From contig JACGZH010000004.1 of the NCBI GenBank assembly GCA_014706385.1, positions 372,001 to 436,000 of the forward strand: 64,000 bases of DNA, in the 5' to 3' direction. The position numbers and the translations under genes are program-made. Within the stretch, counting starts at the first letter, position 1. Every line of letters begins with the position of its first letter. The notes under the pieces are model-generated. The model searched no databases. It had not been told where the DNA came from and worked only from the letters and a program-made list of their open reading frames with translations. Source of the stretch: Phaffia rhodozyma (taxonomy: Eukaryota; Basidiomycota; Tremellomycetes; Cystofilobasidiales; Mrakiaceae). Shown piece by piece: positions 12,287-24,925 of the stretch.

Positions 12287-13600
12287 TCAGTGGTCTGGGA
12301 AGCTGAAAGAACGAGGCTCCTCTGACCTAGATCTCGTCCTCGACAAATACAGAGGTGTATACATCAGACTGTCCAACTCCGGCGAACAAATTGGGGAGCA
12401 CGACTTAGACGAACAGGGTGAGTTGCCGCAACCGGAAGATGGCGAACAAGGACGAGGTAGAATAAGATCATCCCCCAAACGCCTTCTGTGCCGGCCTACT
12501 GAACCATAGATGAGCGCTGGTACCAAAGGAGGCGAAAGGCACCGCCGATGAAATGGAGACTGCGCAGACGTAATAAGCGGGGAGGTCTTGAGCCTGTCAG
12601 GCACTGGAGCTGCCTCGGGAACGTTGTAAAAAAATGAATTGATGGCCAGAGGAGAGTTCTGGGACGACCGAGTCCGGACTTTTGGTCGCGTTTGAGAAGG
12701 GGAGGGTTCAGGAGAGAATGAAGGTGAAGCCGAAGATGTAGTAAGCGAAGGGGGAGGAGGATATGAGGAAGAGGAGGAATGTCTTTGCGGTCTGTGTGCC
12801 TTGGAGCGTTGAAACATTCTAGAAGAAAATGAAGGAGGCATGACAGGAAGTGCAATGTGCATTTCCACTTTCTGTTTCCGAGTTCGACCAGACAATGGGG
12901 GAGGAGTAGACTGAACAGTATCGGTGGTCAGGACATCTATCGGCTGCAAGAAGCTAAGACCTACAAGGGAGGGCAACCGGGTGAGAAGATGAGGACATGC
13001 CAGAGAAAGAAAGGAAGGCAATTGGAAAGAGTGGAAACTGCTGTCAGAGAACCACCACTAACCTAGGGTATTGACCTCGCTTGACTGTTCTCCAACACTA
13101 TTCGAAAGGGGAGTGAGTTCTTCTCTCATAAGGAAGGCAGGTTCTGGGATAGCCGTCGAGAACGAGGAATAAAGTATTCGTGTAGCTGATAGCTTGAAGA
13201 GTTTATAACGGAACTGCTTCGAGAAGAAACGAGAATTTGGTAAGGATGGATGTGGAGAGTAAACAAGCCAGGGACGGATTGTAAGAGCATGTCAAAGTAG
13301 ACGTGAGTGTATTGGATACGAGCTATAGCACAGCAGTACATAGCGACAGAGAAAGGGGCTTGATCCGGATGCTGATTATCGAGATCGAGCAGAACAGAGC
13401 AACGAGGAACAGTCCCTGGTGGTGCGAGCTTACACAGGCAACAGACAGGAACAGTTCGAGTTCAGCATAAGGAACAGCAAAGGCACATATCCGAGTTGGG
13501 TCAACTTTGTAAATCTCCAGTCGCTATATCAGTGTCCATGCCCACGCTTGTAGCGATCAGTTTAGGTACACCGGTGCAGTCTGACAAGGTCTCTCAACCG
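12287..13600 (-). CDS. Hypothetical Ser/Pro-rich protein, 5' part unresolved
   Basis: I do not recognise this gene. The minus strand holds a long open 3' exon (about 13021-12287) rich in Ser and Pro, with YPPPPSLTTSSASPSFSPEP and a Cys-containing segment SPSSGCGNSPCSSKSCSP. Upstream, three minus-strand segments read like ordered protein: VPKLIATSVGMDTDIATGD near 13580-13515, LEIYKVDPTRICAFAVPY near 13525-13455, and VPRCSVLLDLDNQHPDQAPF near 13410-13350, which continues through an aromatic-rich stretch to about 13126. They lie in different frames and I could not join them with convincing introns. The locus may be a real multi-exon gene or a decaying one. The 5' coordinate is approximate. Confidence 0.38.
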
Positions 13601-14034
13601 TGGTCAGTGTTGTTGAAAGAAGACGCCTACACAGAGTGATCCAGTCAGCCATTGATATACCAGCCCAGAAGGAGATAGCTCGAATGATGCAAAGATGGTC
13701 GGTTAAATCAGAGTAGAGAGAGCGTAGGTAAAAACTGGGACCCCATTAAGTTGTCTATGCATTTTGGCACTATTGTTAGGGTTAGTCAATAAAAGGTTGA
13801 TGGTGATGTCACCGCGAGTCTCATGCAAACCGTCGACACATGATCATCGCCCTCGTCATCACATTGCATCTCTGACAATGCCAGCGAACATCCTCGAGCC
13901 AATCTTTGTATAAGAACCTGTTCAGATCTGTTTTGGAACTTCTTCCCTCTCTTTTCTCCACTCAAACACCCATCTTGCTTTACACACAAACCTTACCTAC
14001 CTTTTCAACAACAAATCACACCTAAGCTTACATC

Positions 14035-14511
14035 ATGGAGTCCATCAAGGTTTGTCTGATCTTGAACTTTATCCTCTCTTCGGGTCCCCTTCCTTTCCAT
14101 CACTCCAGATTGGTCTCGTTTCTGACCTTTGTTTTTTAAATCACTTCAGACCTCGATTTCCAACGCCGCCAACTACGCTTCTGAGACTGTCAACCAGGCC
14201 ACTAGCGCCACCTCCAAGGAGGCCAACAAGGAGGTTGCCAAGGACTCGTGAGTTTTCGATCCTGCACACCAATCTTGATTCGGGTGGGCATATACTCACA
14301 CACCATTCTCATATATCTTGATCTAACAGCAATGCCGGAGTTGGAACCCGAATCAACGCCGGAATTGATGCTCTTGGAGACAAGGGTTTGTCCTTTGCTA
14401 ATCTCAAGTGAATGGTGCAGTCACTCTTTTGTACTCACTTCTCTGATTTTCGTCACAGCCGACGAGACTTCGTCTGATGCCAAGTCCAAGGCCTACAAGC
14501 AGAACATCTAA
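14035..14511 (+). CDS. Grg1/CCG-1-like small stress protein
   Basis: Small hydrophilic protein of the glucose-repressible Grg1 / clock-controlled CCG-1 family, abundant in fungi under starvation or stress; the molecular role is unknown. The four exons are 14035-14049, 14150-14247, 14330-14385 and 14459-14511; they join in phase and give 73 residues, the expected size. The family hallmark SKEANKEVAKDSNAGVGTR is plain, followed by GIDALGDKADETSSDAKSKA. The first exon is only 15 bases and encodes MESIK. Codon choice is clean and the C-rich leader suggests strong expression. Family assignment rests on the hallmark motif. Confidence 0.85.
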
Positions 14512-14809
14512 GTTATTTAGATAGTCGTCCATATTTTTGCCTAGTTTTTTTTAAACTATATCCATGCCATTTGATTCCTTTGGATTCCCATTTATCACAT
14601 CTGAGATGTTATTATAAGCAAACTTTCTGGTTCTGATGGCCTCATACTCTGGAAGCTAACAAATGCTTTTGTGAAAGAAAAAGGGTCTATATTACTGTGA
14701 TGGTTACGTAATCAACATTGATCTCTGATAGCCGGTTAGCCGAGATGTCTTCGAAGACGAAGCATCGAGTACTCTGCCTGAAGCTATATTCGACACACTA
14801 CATCGTTCA

Positions 14810-16428
14810 ATGTCTGCATCAGAGGTCCCTAACTTTACGCCTGCTGGTCAGCCAGAAATCCGTACGTAGACTTGTTAAAATGGATTCAGTTCTGTCCATG
14901 ATCTATCACAGCTGATCGGTCTCACATAGTCCGAGCCTATCAAAGAGATCAAGCCCAGATATCTCAACTCTCCATTCTTATCCAAGATACCTTCCGAGCC
15001 TTATTCGGTAGATTGTCTCTATTTATGTGAAGTCACTGGCATTTAGCATGATCATTGACATCTAGATGACAACTCAGGATCTAGAGACCTGCTCATTCAT
15101 GAGGGCATCCTCGGCGCCCTTTCCTCTCTGATTTATTATAGTCTCACATTCGGGATAGGTTCGTAGTCGCCAGCGTCTTGATGCCTCGAATACATGTCAA
15201 ATTAATTGGAATGATGATATTATAACTGGAAATTGGCATCGATCGATCGGACGTAATCTAGGCACTCGAACGATAGGCGAAGAGTATACCGATATACTAC
15301 CCTTCGCATTGACAACTCGTCGACTACCCTCTCGAACTGTATGTTTTCTTGGATCTTCTCGGCTCAGAGCCGGCTACTTGACTAACGCTTACCAAGCTCT
15401 TGACTTTGCTCTGCCGTTACGGATGCCTACGAATCTTATACAGAGGCGCCTGCTAACTCTGTTTTTGATACTATTGACTCCTCCTTTACTTCTGCGTCTC
15501 ACAAAACGTCTTTGCATACGTTATGCTCGACTCGATCGAGACCTGGAAGTAGGACGAAGAACAGAAACGGAGACGCGTGAAGACAGAGTGGGCCGATGGA
15601 TAGTGAACCAATTGGAAAGAGGAGAGACTTGGATCTCGTTGCTAGGAGAAGTTCATTTGGCTTCATTCTTCTTCGGTGGTAGATTTTTCGAATTTGGCAA
15701 AAGGATGATGGGAATTGGATATGTACGTGCATCTGTTCACCTTTTCCTCTCTTCTGACCAATCTTCATAGTATGGAGCTCCAAGTTTACCTGATATCTTC
15801 TCTCTGCTCTATCGTCTCACGGATAAATAGATATCTACTCTACCGCCTCTACAAGATCCGTCCCAGAGACCAACGTATTCAATACTGGGTATCCTCCTCC
15901 TTCTCCCCCTCTTGAAACGCTTGAAGCATCTTCTTCCTTTATCGTCAGATTGCCGCTCATCCTCACACGATCGATCTGATCATAAAATCGACTCCAAGTT
16001 CTACCTTCCGGGGGGTCAATCTATTCTACAGGAGAATAATTCAATAGGTGTTTCGGAAGACCATGATGAAGATATTTCTGAAAACCATGCGGCCGAGGTA
16101 GAAGAGGAAAATGATGAAGACAAGGAAGCTAGGAAATGTACGTTGTGTTTGGAGAGCTGGAAAGCGCCTTGTGTGGTTGAATGTGGACATGTATTTTGCT
16201 GGGATTGTCTCGGAGAGTGGAGGAGAGAAAAAGTTTGTCTCTTCACGTGCTATCTTCCTTTCCTCATATTCTCTCCTTTCGCTTTTGACACTGACTCGAG
16301 ACGGGTGGTTGATTTCCATGATTATCGTCTATTCACCTGCTGGTGATGTCTGATGGACTCAGGCGGAGTGTCCACTTTGCAGACAACCATTAAATCTTTC
16401 GAGATTGTTACCTCTGTATAATATATGA
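14810..16428 (+). CDS. PEX10: Peroxisome biogenesis factor 10 (RING E3 ligase)
   Basis: Integral peroxisomal membrane ubiquitin ligase; with Pex2 and Pex12 it ubiquitinates the import receptor Pex5. A start at 14810 gives MSASEVPNFTPAGQPEIL, spliced in phase to RAYQRDQAQISQLSILIQDT, then to LLIHEGILGALSSLIYYSLT and GTRTIGEEYTDILPFALTTR. A large middle exon contains LERGETWISLLGEVHLASFF. The C-terminus has an acidic linker and then a C3HC4 RING: CTLC, a CGHVFC core followed by WDC, and after a final intron CPLCRQPL. The protein ends LLPLYNI. Exon joins between about 15370 and 15950 are unresolved. The RING and overall order make Pex10 much more likely than Pex2 or Pex12. Confidence 0.87.
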
Positions 16429-16691
16429 TCCCACGCAGTCTCTCTGATGTCGATGAGTCTACAGTCAAGCCAGCCTACAGCTCTCTCAACTCAGAGCCAA
16501 CGTTGGTCGAACACACGCGTTTCGACCGTTCGTTCATACTTACGTAATCGAGACCATGACCAAACCATCTGCAAACTTTCAACCCTCATCCATTTTTGTT
16601 TTCCTTTCATCTTTCCATCTACCCTAAAACCTTCATGTGCGGTCCTGGATCATCTTGCACAATTAAACACACCCAACCGAAACCTACTGCT
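16429..16691. promoter_or_regulatory. Short spacer between PEX10 and the SET/NAP gene
   Basis: About 260 bases that must hold the PEX10 3' end and the promoter and leader of the SET/NAP gene. It is CT-rich toward the right. No defined motif is claimed. Confidence 0.4.
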
Positions 16692-18219
16692 ATGTCTACT
16701 GCTGCTGCTAAAGCTGTTGAGAAGGCCCAGGCCAAGTCTGATGGTTCGTTTCCGTGTCTCTTTCTATCGTATCATTGTCATCGTTATTCCTGATGCAGGT
16801 AGAGGCAATCTGCTTGATGGACGGAAAAAGGATGGGAAAGTAAATTATGAGCTGGAAAACAAGAACACAAGCTGACACTACATCTTGTGATGAATATAGC
16901 CTGGCTCGAGAAGAACGAGGAGGCTGTTAAATCACTTCGATCCCGTATGTCTTATTCTCTTTTGTTCGTCTTCGCTTCGCGTCCGACCTTGGCCATCTGA
17001 CAAGTTTCGTTCATCAACCGGCTTGATCACCTTACTTATTCTTAAAAGAGCATCTTGCTGTTGAGGCTGAGCTTGAGGCTAAGTCGATTGAGCTCTTTGC
17101 TGCCTTCTACGCCAAGCGACGAGCCGAGACTGAGAAGATCCCTTCCTTCTGGTTGCGAGCCATGGTCAACCACCCAACTTGTAAGTTAGCATTCCTCCTT
17201 GATGCTTGCCGGTGTCTCATCAAGAAGGAAAGTCAAAGAAGCTCATTTAGACCTTCTTTGGTTGGAATTTTGATTAGTGGCCGTCTTCCTTCAGGGAGCT
17301 GGAGATCAGGAGGCCTTGACCTACCTAACTGACATCACCCTTGTCAGAGGAGGAGACAAGAAGGATTTGAGGGAGTACGACTTAATCTTTGTATGTGATA
17401 TTCTCGTCAAACCAGTAGATTCCCGCATGCGATTAGACCACGTCGGTTGAACACATCTCATTTATGCTTTGCTTTTCTCTGATCAGACTTTCGCTGAGAA
17501 TCCTTACTTTACTGAAAGTAAGATCTCATCTCTATTTTGATTCGTCTGCGCTAGTATCCAGATGAGAAGCGAGTCCGCAAGTGTCTCATGAAAATGCTAA
17601 TGTTTTTTTGGGTGTGTGTGTAGAGACGTTGACCAAGTCTTACACCGTCAAGAAGGAAGAGGATACCGAGGACGAGGAGGACTATGAGCTCACTGGATCC
17701 GTTAGTCTGCTTTACGTTAAGTTCATCGCATATGTCCACTATAGTAAGCTGATAGACGTTTCATATCCCGTCGTGCCTTCTTTCCTACTTCTTTCGAACG
17801 ACGATGAATCAGGTATCCACTATCTCATGGAAGGACGACGCACACAACTTGGTTAAGGCCAACCCTCAGAAGATTGATGAGGAGGAGGACAACATGGAGC
17901 CCGGAAGCTTCTTCAACTTCTTTGTCAAGGAGGAGGACCAGTTCGCTGTCGGCTCGCACCTTAGGGACGAGATTCTGCCCAAGTGAGTCTAGGATTCTTC
18001 AACAAGAACAAGGAACCAAGAGAAGAAGATCTTTTACTGAAACCTGGCACGTGTTTGTTGGCAACACTCTTGCTCGATCTTAGTGCGTTGGAGTTCTTTG
18101 CTGGTCTCATTGACGACTCGGACGATGAGTTTGATGGTGACCTTGATGATGAGTCTGACGAAGAGATCGACTTGGACCCGAGACCCAAGAAGAAGTCCAA
18201 GGCTTACGCGCCTCTATAA
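16692..18219 (+). CDS. NAP-family histone chaperone (SET/TAF-I type)
   Basis: Nucleosome assembly protein family member of the SET branch (Vps75/TAF-I beta-like); it binds histones and acts in the nucleus. About eight small exons. The first (16692-16743) gives MSTAAAKAVEKAQAKSD. Later exons encode the dimerisation helix (EAELEAKSIELFAAFYAKRR), then the earmuff domain with IPSFWLRAMVNHP, YLTDITLVRGGDKKDLREYD and ENPYFTEKTLTKSY. The final exons give ISWKDDAHNLV, EPGSFFNFFVKEED and the acidic tail DDSDDEFDGDLDDESDEEID, followed by a basic end PRPKKKSKAYAPL that could serve as a nuclear localisation signal. SET fits better than classical Nap1 because of the short size (about 250 residues). Confidence 0.88.
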
Positions 18220-18592
18220 GGACGAAGTGAATTATATGTGCTTTCACTGTATGATTGCAAATGAGTCTTCCTGATACGTCAAAGCAAATACAACAACATG
18301 CAACAAATTGATACAAAAGATATCACAGACGGATGCGTACAATGTAGGTGTATGTGTCCGTCCGTTTGCCTCTCTATGCGGAAAAATGTTTCACTCTATT
18401 ATGCTGCGCACCTCGTATTTTGACCTCGGCTCACTTACCCCAACAATCACCTTCCCTTCCCTCTCTTTCTTTCTATTGTATCCTGCCTTTTCTTTTCTCT
18501 TCTTTCCTTGGTTCCTTTCCAGTCTTTTCCCACATCTGTGACCGTTTTTGCGTCCGCACCAAACGCCAATCTATACCCAATCATCTAGACAA

Positions 18593-21500
18593 ATGTCCAA
18601 AGGCATCGTCTACGGCCTTCACGCGTTCGCCGCAGAGAACGAGGACGAGGTGTCCTTTTTACCCGGAGAGATCATCCACGTGCTCGAGAAAGACGACCTG
18701 TACGGAGATGGTTGGTGGCAGGTATGTGACGTTTTCTTTCCTTTGGATATGCTTGCTCCTTTCTCTCTTGTTTCGTGTGTCACTGGGAAGGTTCCCGGCT
18801 CTTTGTGATCCACTCCTCTGGAGCAAGAACCAGGATGAATGTCTAGATCTTGGGCTTTCTAAACAAACACGTCCATCTCCGGCCACGCAAGACTGATTCT
18901 GTGTTGACTCAACATTTGATACTCATCAGGGTCGAAATGCTGCCGGACACGAAGGCCTATTTCCTGTAGCATACACTTCTCCGGAACCACCTTCCACTCC
19001 ACTTCCTAATCCTGCTGCTACTTCTGCAGCTGTCCCTGCTACCTCATCCGAAAATGGAATAGAGGCACCTACATCTGTTCGGCGACGATCTTCCGCGTCG
19101 GTGCTTACCATCCCCAAAGCCACTCTTGATGCACCCTACGAACAAGCTTCAAACAAGATTCCTTCGCCAAACGGTTCTCTTCTCTCGGTAAATAAAGATC
19201 AGCAGGGAGATGCTACCCCAGTCCAACGTTCAGAAGCTCAAAGGACCAGTCAACCGATGAAAGATACGATGACTGATCTTCAGGCAGCAATTGATTCCCT
19301 CGAAGGTGGATTGAGAACCGATGCGGGTAAGAGAGAAAATTCTGCGTTTCCGGAACTAGGAGCGAACGATCATCGATCTATCAGATCATCTATCGTATCT
19401 GGCGAGGATGGCTCTCTATATGGGGAGTCTGTTCACGAAGAGGACAGGGACCAAGCTGCCGAAGGTGAGGTGATGGACGAGGCTGGATGGAGTGCGATGA
19501 CGAGGAAGAGATTGGCTGAGAAGGCGGCGAGTGAGAACCAACGAAGATTGGCTAGGGAGGAAGAAAAGGAAGCGCAGAGAAGAGAGGCCGAGATGAACGA
19601 GAGCTCAGACTGGACGACAGGAGTGCCTCCGGATATGGTCTATTCGGATTCCGACAGCGAGGATGACGAACAAGATCAAGAATCCGATCACGCTCCTTCT
19701 TTCTCTCCCGTTGCGAGTTCCATTCCGGAACCAATCGTTACCGCGCAAACAACTCCTACCACGGCTCAACCTCCCTCGACTTTCATCGCACCTATCGCTG
19801 GCTTGGCTGCACCTCTAGCATTGTATAATGAAAACTCTTACCCGTCTCCCAAGCAGCTAGAGTCGGTTCCTGCTCTTCCAGATATTGCTACATCTTTCCC
19901 GACCGATCCTGAACCTCTTTCAGCCACTCCTAGAGCGCCGGCCTCTGTAGTCACTCCTGTGATTCAGCAAACGGGTCGGGTTCCATCTCCAGTTTCTCAG
20001 GGAGGTACACCCAGAAGCGTTGCACAGGCCCTCACGCCTGGTGAAAAATCAACCGCCGCGCAGGACATGGCGGCGACTCAACCATCTTCCCTTGCGATTG
20101 AGCCTTCACCGTTCAGAACAGTTATTCCTGATCCAGTCAGCCCGAACTCCTCTTCTGTAGAGGAAGGATTTCAGGGTGCCTCCAAACTGAGCGACACACA
20201 GGCGCCTCCTTCATCTGCTGTCCGATCCACATTGCCCCTTCAGCAGCCTCAACGGTCTCCTGCCGCTGTCCAAAGTGTGTTGCCTCTTTCTCCTTCACCA
20301 CAACAGCAGCAGCAGCAGCAGCAGCCACCATCAGCTTTCTCTACACCAGTTATCACGAATAGAGCCTCTTCGGTGTCGTCCCAAGAAGCATCGATCGCTA
20401 CGTTCTCGCCTGATACTTCGGTCTATACATCTGAGCCTGGACTCAGCAAACGAGCTAGCTCAATTGCAATGGGAGCTGGGAAGGCTGGGATGCAGGGAGA
20501 CCCGATGGATTGGTCAGTAGACGACGTGGTTGATTGGGCCAAGAGAAGAGGATTTGATAGCACAGTTTGGACCAAATTCCAAGGTTCGTTTAAAGAGAAT
20601 GTCATGATGCTGGTAGAGTATAAATTTTCGACAGGAATTGACTTCAAATCCTCTTTGTGTCCCTTTAAGAACATGAAATCACGGGCGATGTTCTACTCGA
20701 GCTGGACCTGAATTTGCTCAAAGAGATCGACATCATCGCTTTTGGCAAACGGATCAAGCTTGCTTCTGCTATCGCCGAACTTCGGCCTACCGCCGGATCT
20801 GTCACTCAACTCGGAAGCTCGCTCGATGGCGCCGCTGGAGGCACTCCAGCTTCTATCCGATCTGTAGAGCAGAGTCCGTCTCAACAGCAGATAGCACTCA
20901 ATAATCCGGCAGCCTCGTATACTTCCGTTTCACAGCAACAGAGCCGGAGAGCCTCGAATGAAGTGCATGGTAGCTCTGGACCATCAAGCGAGTATTTCAG
21001 CTTAGACACTCCGCCTGCTCGATCGAGAGAGTTTGAGAATACGAACTCTGGTTTGGCTGGAACGACTGCAGTGGCAGTGGCAGGTACCGGTGTGGTTGGG
21101 CTTGGATTGGCAGACGAAAAGGTTCGTCAAGTACATCTGATGCGTTTCCTGAGGGCCTCAAGCTAAAATACCATCTTCCTGGTATTTTCATTCCTCTGAA
21201 TAGACTCTGTCCACTGGACGGACCCCGTCGGCAGCTTCTCCCGGCGCTAGTAGTCCTGGTTTTGCCTTGGCTTCCGCCTTTCAACCGACTCGAATTGCTG
21301 AAGAGCCTGAAGTTGTTTCTCCAATCGAAACCGTACGTCTGGTTGCATTCATCACATACATACCAGCATGAATTTATCTTACTTATTCGTATGGCTTGTT
21401 GTAACCAGGTGGTCTCTCCTGTCGTTCCCACATCCGCTGAGTCCCCGAAGCCCGCCAATGTGTCGACTGATAAGGTATCTACCGGCTCTGGTTCTAGAGA

Positions 21501-23529
21501 TAGTGGCTCTCTACCTGCCAGCCCAGCTTTGTTGAATAACAAAGGTTCCTTCAACCACCGACGAGCCAAGCAAAGCGTGGATGAGAGCCCGAAAGGCTCC
21601 TTTGTTGGAAATCTACTAGGTAACAACCGGACTGGAAGGAAGCCTGCCCCAAGAGTGTCTTCGTGAGTTACCTCCCTACCTTGTCAATACGATTTTGTTT
21701 GGAATCAAAGACGAACTTCTGTGAATAGCGTTCTTACCAATCGGTTTGTTCGGTTGGGTCATGAGCAGAGGATCTGGCTCTTCACCTACCATCCAACAAT
21801 CCCCTTCTGCGGGTGGTACGCTTTCCTCCTTCCGTCGATCTACCAGAGATCTCAGTGGCGGGTCCGCCAATAGAAAACGACTCTCCACAATCGAAACTGG
21901 ATCTACTACTGTTTCCTCCGGATCGCCAACCGAAGCTTCGGCTGCTGCTGCACCAAGCGCTACTCAGACCTACGGTCGGGCACTGGATAGAGTCCCTAAG
22001 GCTGATTTCTCTGGGTTCCTGAAAAAGAAAGGCGAGAGATATAACTCTTGGAAGATGAGATACTGCGTTCTTGTTGGACCTCACTTTTACTATCTCAAAT
22101 CGGAGAACGTTAGTCCTCTTTGCTGCTTGCGTTTCTACGTCTGTAGTATTCGAAAACAAAGACTGATTTGGTTTGGAAACTTGCTTGACCAATCTACAGG
22201 ATTCAAAATTCAAGGGTTATATCAACCTCCAAGGATATAAAGTCATTGCCGATGAGAACGCGAAGCCTGGAGAATATGGTTTCCGAATCATCCACGATAA
22301 AGAGCCGACCCATCTGTTTTCACTGCCGGAGCAGATCGTTGTCCGAGAATGGATGAAGGCTCTGATGAAAGCGACCATCACGAGGGACTACTCTGGTAAG
22401 TGAATTTCATCAGTACCAGAGAAAGAGCAGGCTTTTAAGGTTTTACTTAATTTGAATGATAGCGCCGGTGGTCTCGAGTTGCAATATTCCTACCATGGTG
22501 AGATGTTTTTTTTGTCTGTACCAGTCAATCGTATAATCTCTGTACGAAAAAGCTTACGAATACATCTACTTATCTGCCACAGACCCTGAAAGAAGCTCAA
22601 ACAATGAGTCCCGCTCCTCGACCGCCTTCGCCTACAACCAGAAGCGCGGCTCAGCAAGCGAGTCGCCGAGGAAATCCTAACCAGCTGACGGCTCGAGATG
22701 CCAGTGTTTTGGTGAGACACCAGTACCCTTGTCATCTGACCAACTCTGAATGAATGACTTGCTAAAATGATTATCATGCTTGCTTCAGATGGGATTGTCG
22801 CAAGATGGAAAGAGCGAGACTCAGAGACAGAGCATGCCTCCGTCCTTCAGAATGCCATCCTCCACTCTGGCCAGTGCTCCACCAAGACCTTCGCGGGAGA
22901 TGCGACGACCTTCTAGTGGGGTCGTGGCAGCTAATGGTAGCCGAACCGCCGCTGCTCCCAATAAAAGCGGAGACGAAAACATCGACTGGGTGAACAGGAA
23001 TTTGCCGTCAGGCGTATGTCTTGTCTTTCTTTGGTCTTTCTTGCTTAAAGTTAAAATGTTTACTAATCAGTCGTGAATTCTTAAATTTACAGTTCCCCCC
23101 GGTCGTTTCCAACCCTGACTCTTTCCGAAGTGGTCTCGCTCTGTAAGTCTTCTCTCTGCTGATACTTTTGTCTTTCTTCGCTTTTCGTTGAACTCACTTT
23201 GAATGATAATGTAGTGTCCGGGTGGTTGAGAACATCACGCATATTCCATCTGAGATCCCGGTTGCGAGCTTTGTGGTCAAAACCAAGCAGGAACACGAAG
23301 ATGTGTTGTACCGAGCATTCGATTACTTTATCGACGCTGGTGTGGATATGGACGGCCAACATGGTTCGTCGTCTCCATCTGGCCTCCCTTCTCTTGGCCT
23401 CATCAAGCTGACGGTCTGGCTCTTCTTTTGCTTTCTTCCTTTTCCTTAGTGGACGACGTGGTCGATGGTAATGCAGCAGGAATCAACCGCCTCATCGACC
23501 AAATTCGAGCTAGAGCCAATGTCCTTTAA
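18593..23529 (+). CDS. BOI1: Boi-type polarity scaffold: SH3-SAM-PH plus C-terminal CH-like domain
   Basis: Fungal Boi1/2 (Pob1) homologue, a cortical scaffold linking Cdc42, formin and exocyst at growth sites. Exon 1 (18593-18721) begins the SH3 domain (GIVYGLHAFAAENEDEVSFL), which continues after the intron at GRNAAGHEGLFPVAY. A very long second exon encodes a disordered Ser/Pro region with a short polyQ run near 20305. The SAM domain (DWSVDDVVDWAKRRGFDS) is split by an intron at 20584-20669. The PH domain starts at FSGFLKKKGERYNSWKMRYC near 22010 and ends around 22395. The last exons encode a calponin-homology-like module (WVNRNLPSGFPPV, then SFRSGLALVRVVENI). The gene ends IRARANVL. Total length is roughly 1,100 residues; the domain order is firm, but some middle introns are not fixed. 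Confidence 0.88.
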
Positions 23530-24925
23530 AATTAAGGTGATCGCTGAGGGAGAAAAGACTCCTTCTATCAACCCATTTTTTTGTTCTTTTCTCACACATA
23601 TGTCCTTTCGTTCTCTTTTTTTGAAGTGCATGGCCTGGGTTAATTATCTCTCTATCCGTCTTTATCCCCTTCTACCCTAATACCCTGCCTTTTTCATTAT
23701 CTGTTTACCTCGCCCAACTTACTTTACCTTATATCATTCTCCTCCTTCCTTTTCCCCTCGATTTCTTCCTTTTTTTTTAAAAATTACATATGCCTTAAAT
23801 TTGCATCACAGCTTTTGCCCTTTTGGGAAGTCCTCTTAATAAACCCGCTCCTTTTCTCCTTCTTTTAATCGCGGTTTTTACTACTGCCTCCAATCTCTTC
23901 TTTCTCTTGTGAATATCCACAAGCTTCTGTCGCTGTCTTATCGAATGAATCTCTCTCTAGGTTGGATTGGACCATAGGAGCGTTCATCTCGTCTTTATGA
24001 GCATTAGATCAATGCCCAGAACCGGACGTCAAGAAGGCAGTGAGTGCTGGATCGGGCAATGCGGTAAACAGTGAAGTGAACGATATACCAAACAGACAGA
24101 GTCAGCAATATAAGAGATTCATATAGGAAGCATACAAAGACAAGACAAAGATGACGCGTCGTGATGTATGCCAAGATGGATTCTGTTTATAAGAAAACTT
24201 GAACGCTTAGGACCCGGACAGAAAGCTCTCATGCCTGAGGGCAAGCTCGGACTCTAGTCCGGACCTTGATCGGCGGCGTTTACTCCGAACACCACTCGGG
24301 CATGGACATCGAGTCACCGACAGAAATGTATTAATCAGCCGGCCTTACCCACTTGGATCTCAATGATCGTTCGCTTTCTCCGTTATTTATTCCGTCTCCG
24401 CCTCCGTTCGCTCCCTTATGTTCTTTGCTTATTGATTAAATTCCGAAAACACATGATGAGACTCAAACTGAACGATTTCTCGAGATAACTCTTCTTATAA
24501 TACAATCTAGATAAATACAGACATGTGAATATACTTTTGGTGATATCAAAGGACTAGGAATACACAGGGTTGATAGAGTAAAGATTCGGATCGTATAGAT
24601 GACAAGAAAGAAAAGCTAGCTGAAGCAGGATCAGGTTTGCCCTGTGAGAAGTATAAAACAGCCCGGATGCGAAGTAGGGCCTAACGTCAGGCAGAGATCG
24701 GCCAGATGATCCCTTCTTGTAGAGGCTTGGCTTGATGGTGAAGCAAACGCCTCTAAGGGAGGAAACGTTTCTAAGATGGTTGTCTTGACTGGCCTCCCGT
24801 AAAATTTGCCGCCCGTTATATCTTTTTCGTTTCTGGAGCCACGAAGGAAAAGAGCCTCTTGAATGTCAAGAGAACTCTAATGTTATGGGGAGAGGGAGAG
24901 AGGATACTGATTCGGACCGATGGAA
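23530..24925. other. Convergent intergenic region, no gene seen
   Basis: Lies between the 3' ends of the Boi gene (plus) and the cyclin gene (minus). It is T-rich at first, then AT-rich and unique. No reading frame of substance or structured RNA was recognised, and it is long for this gene-dense window. Confidence 0.6.
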
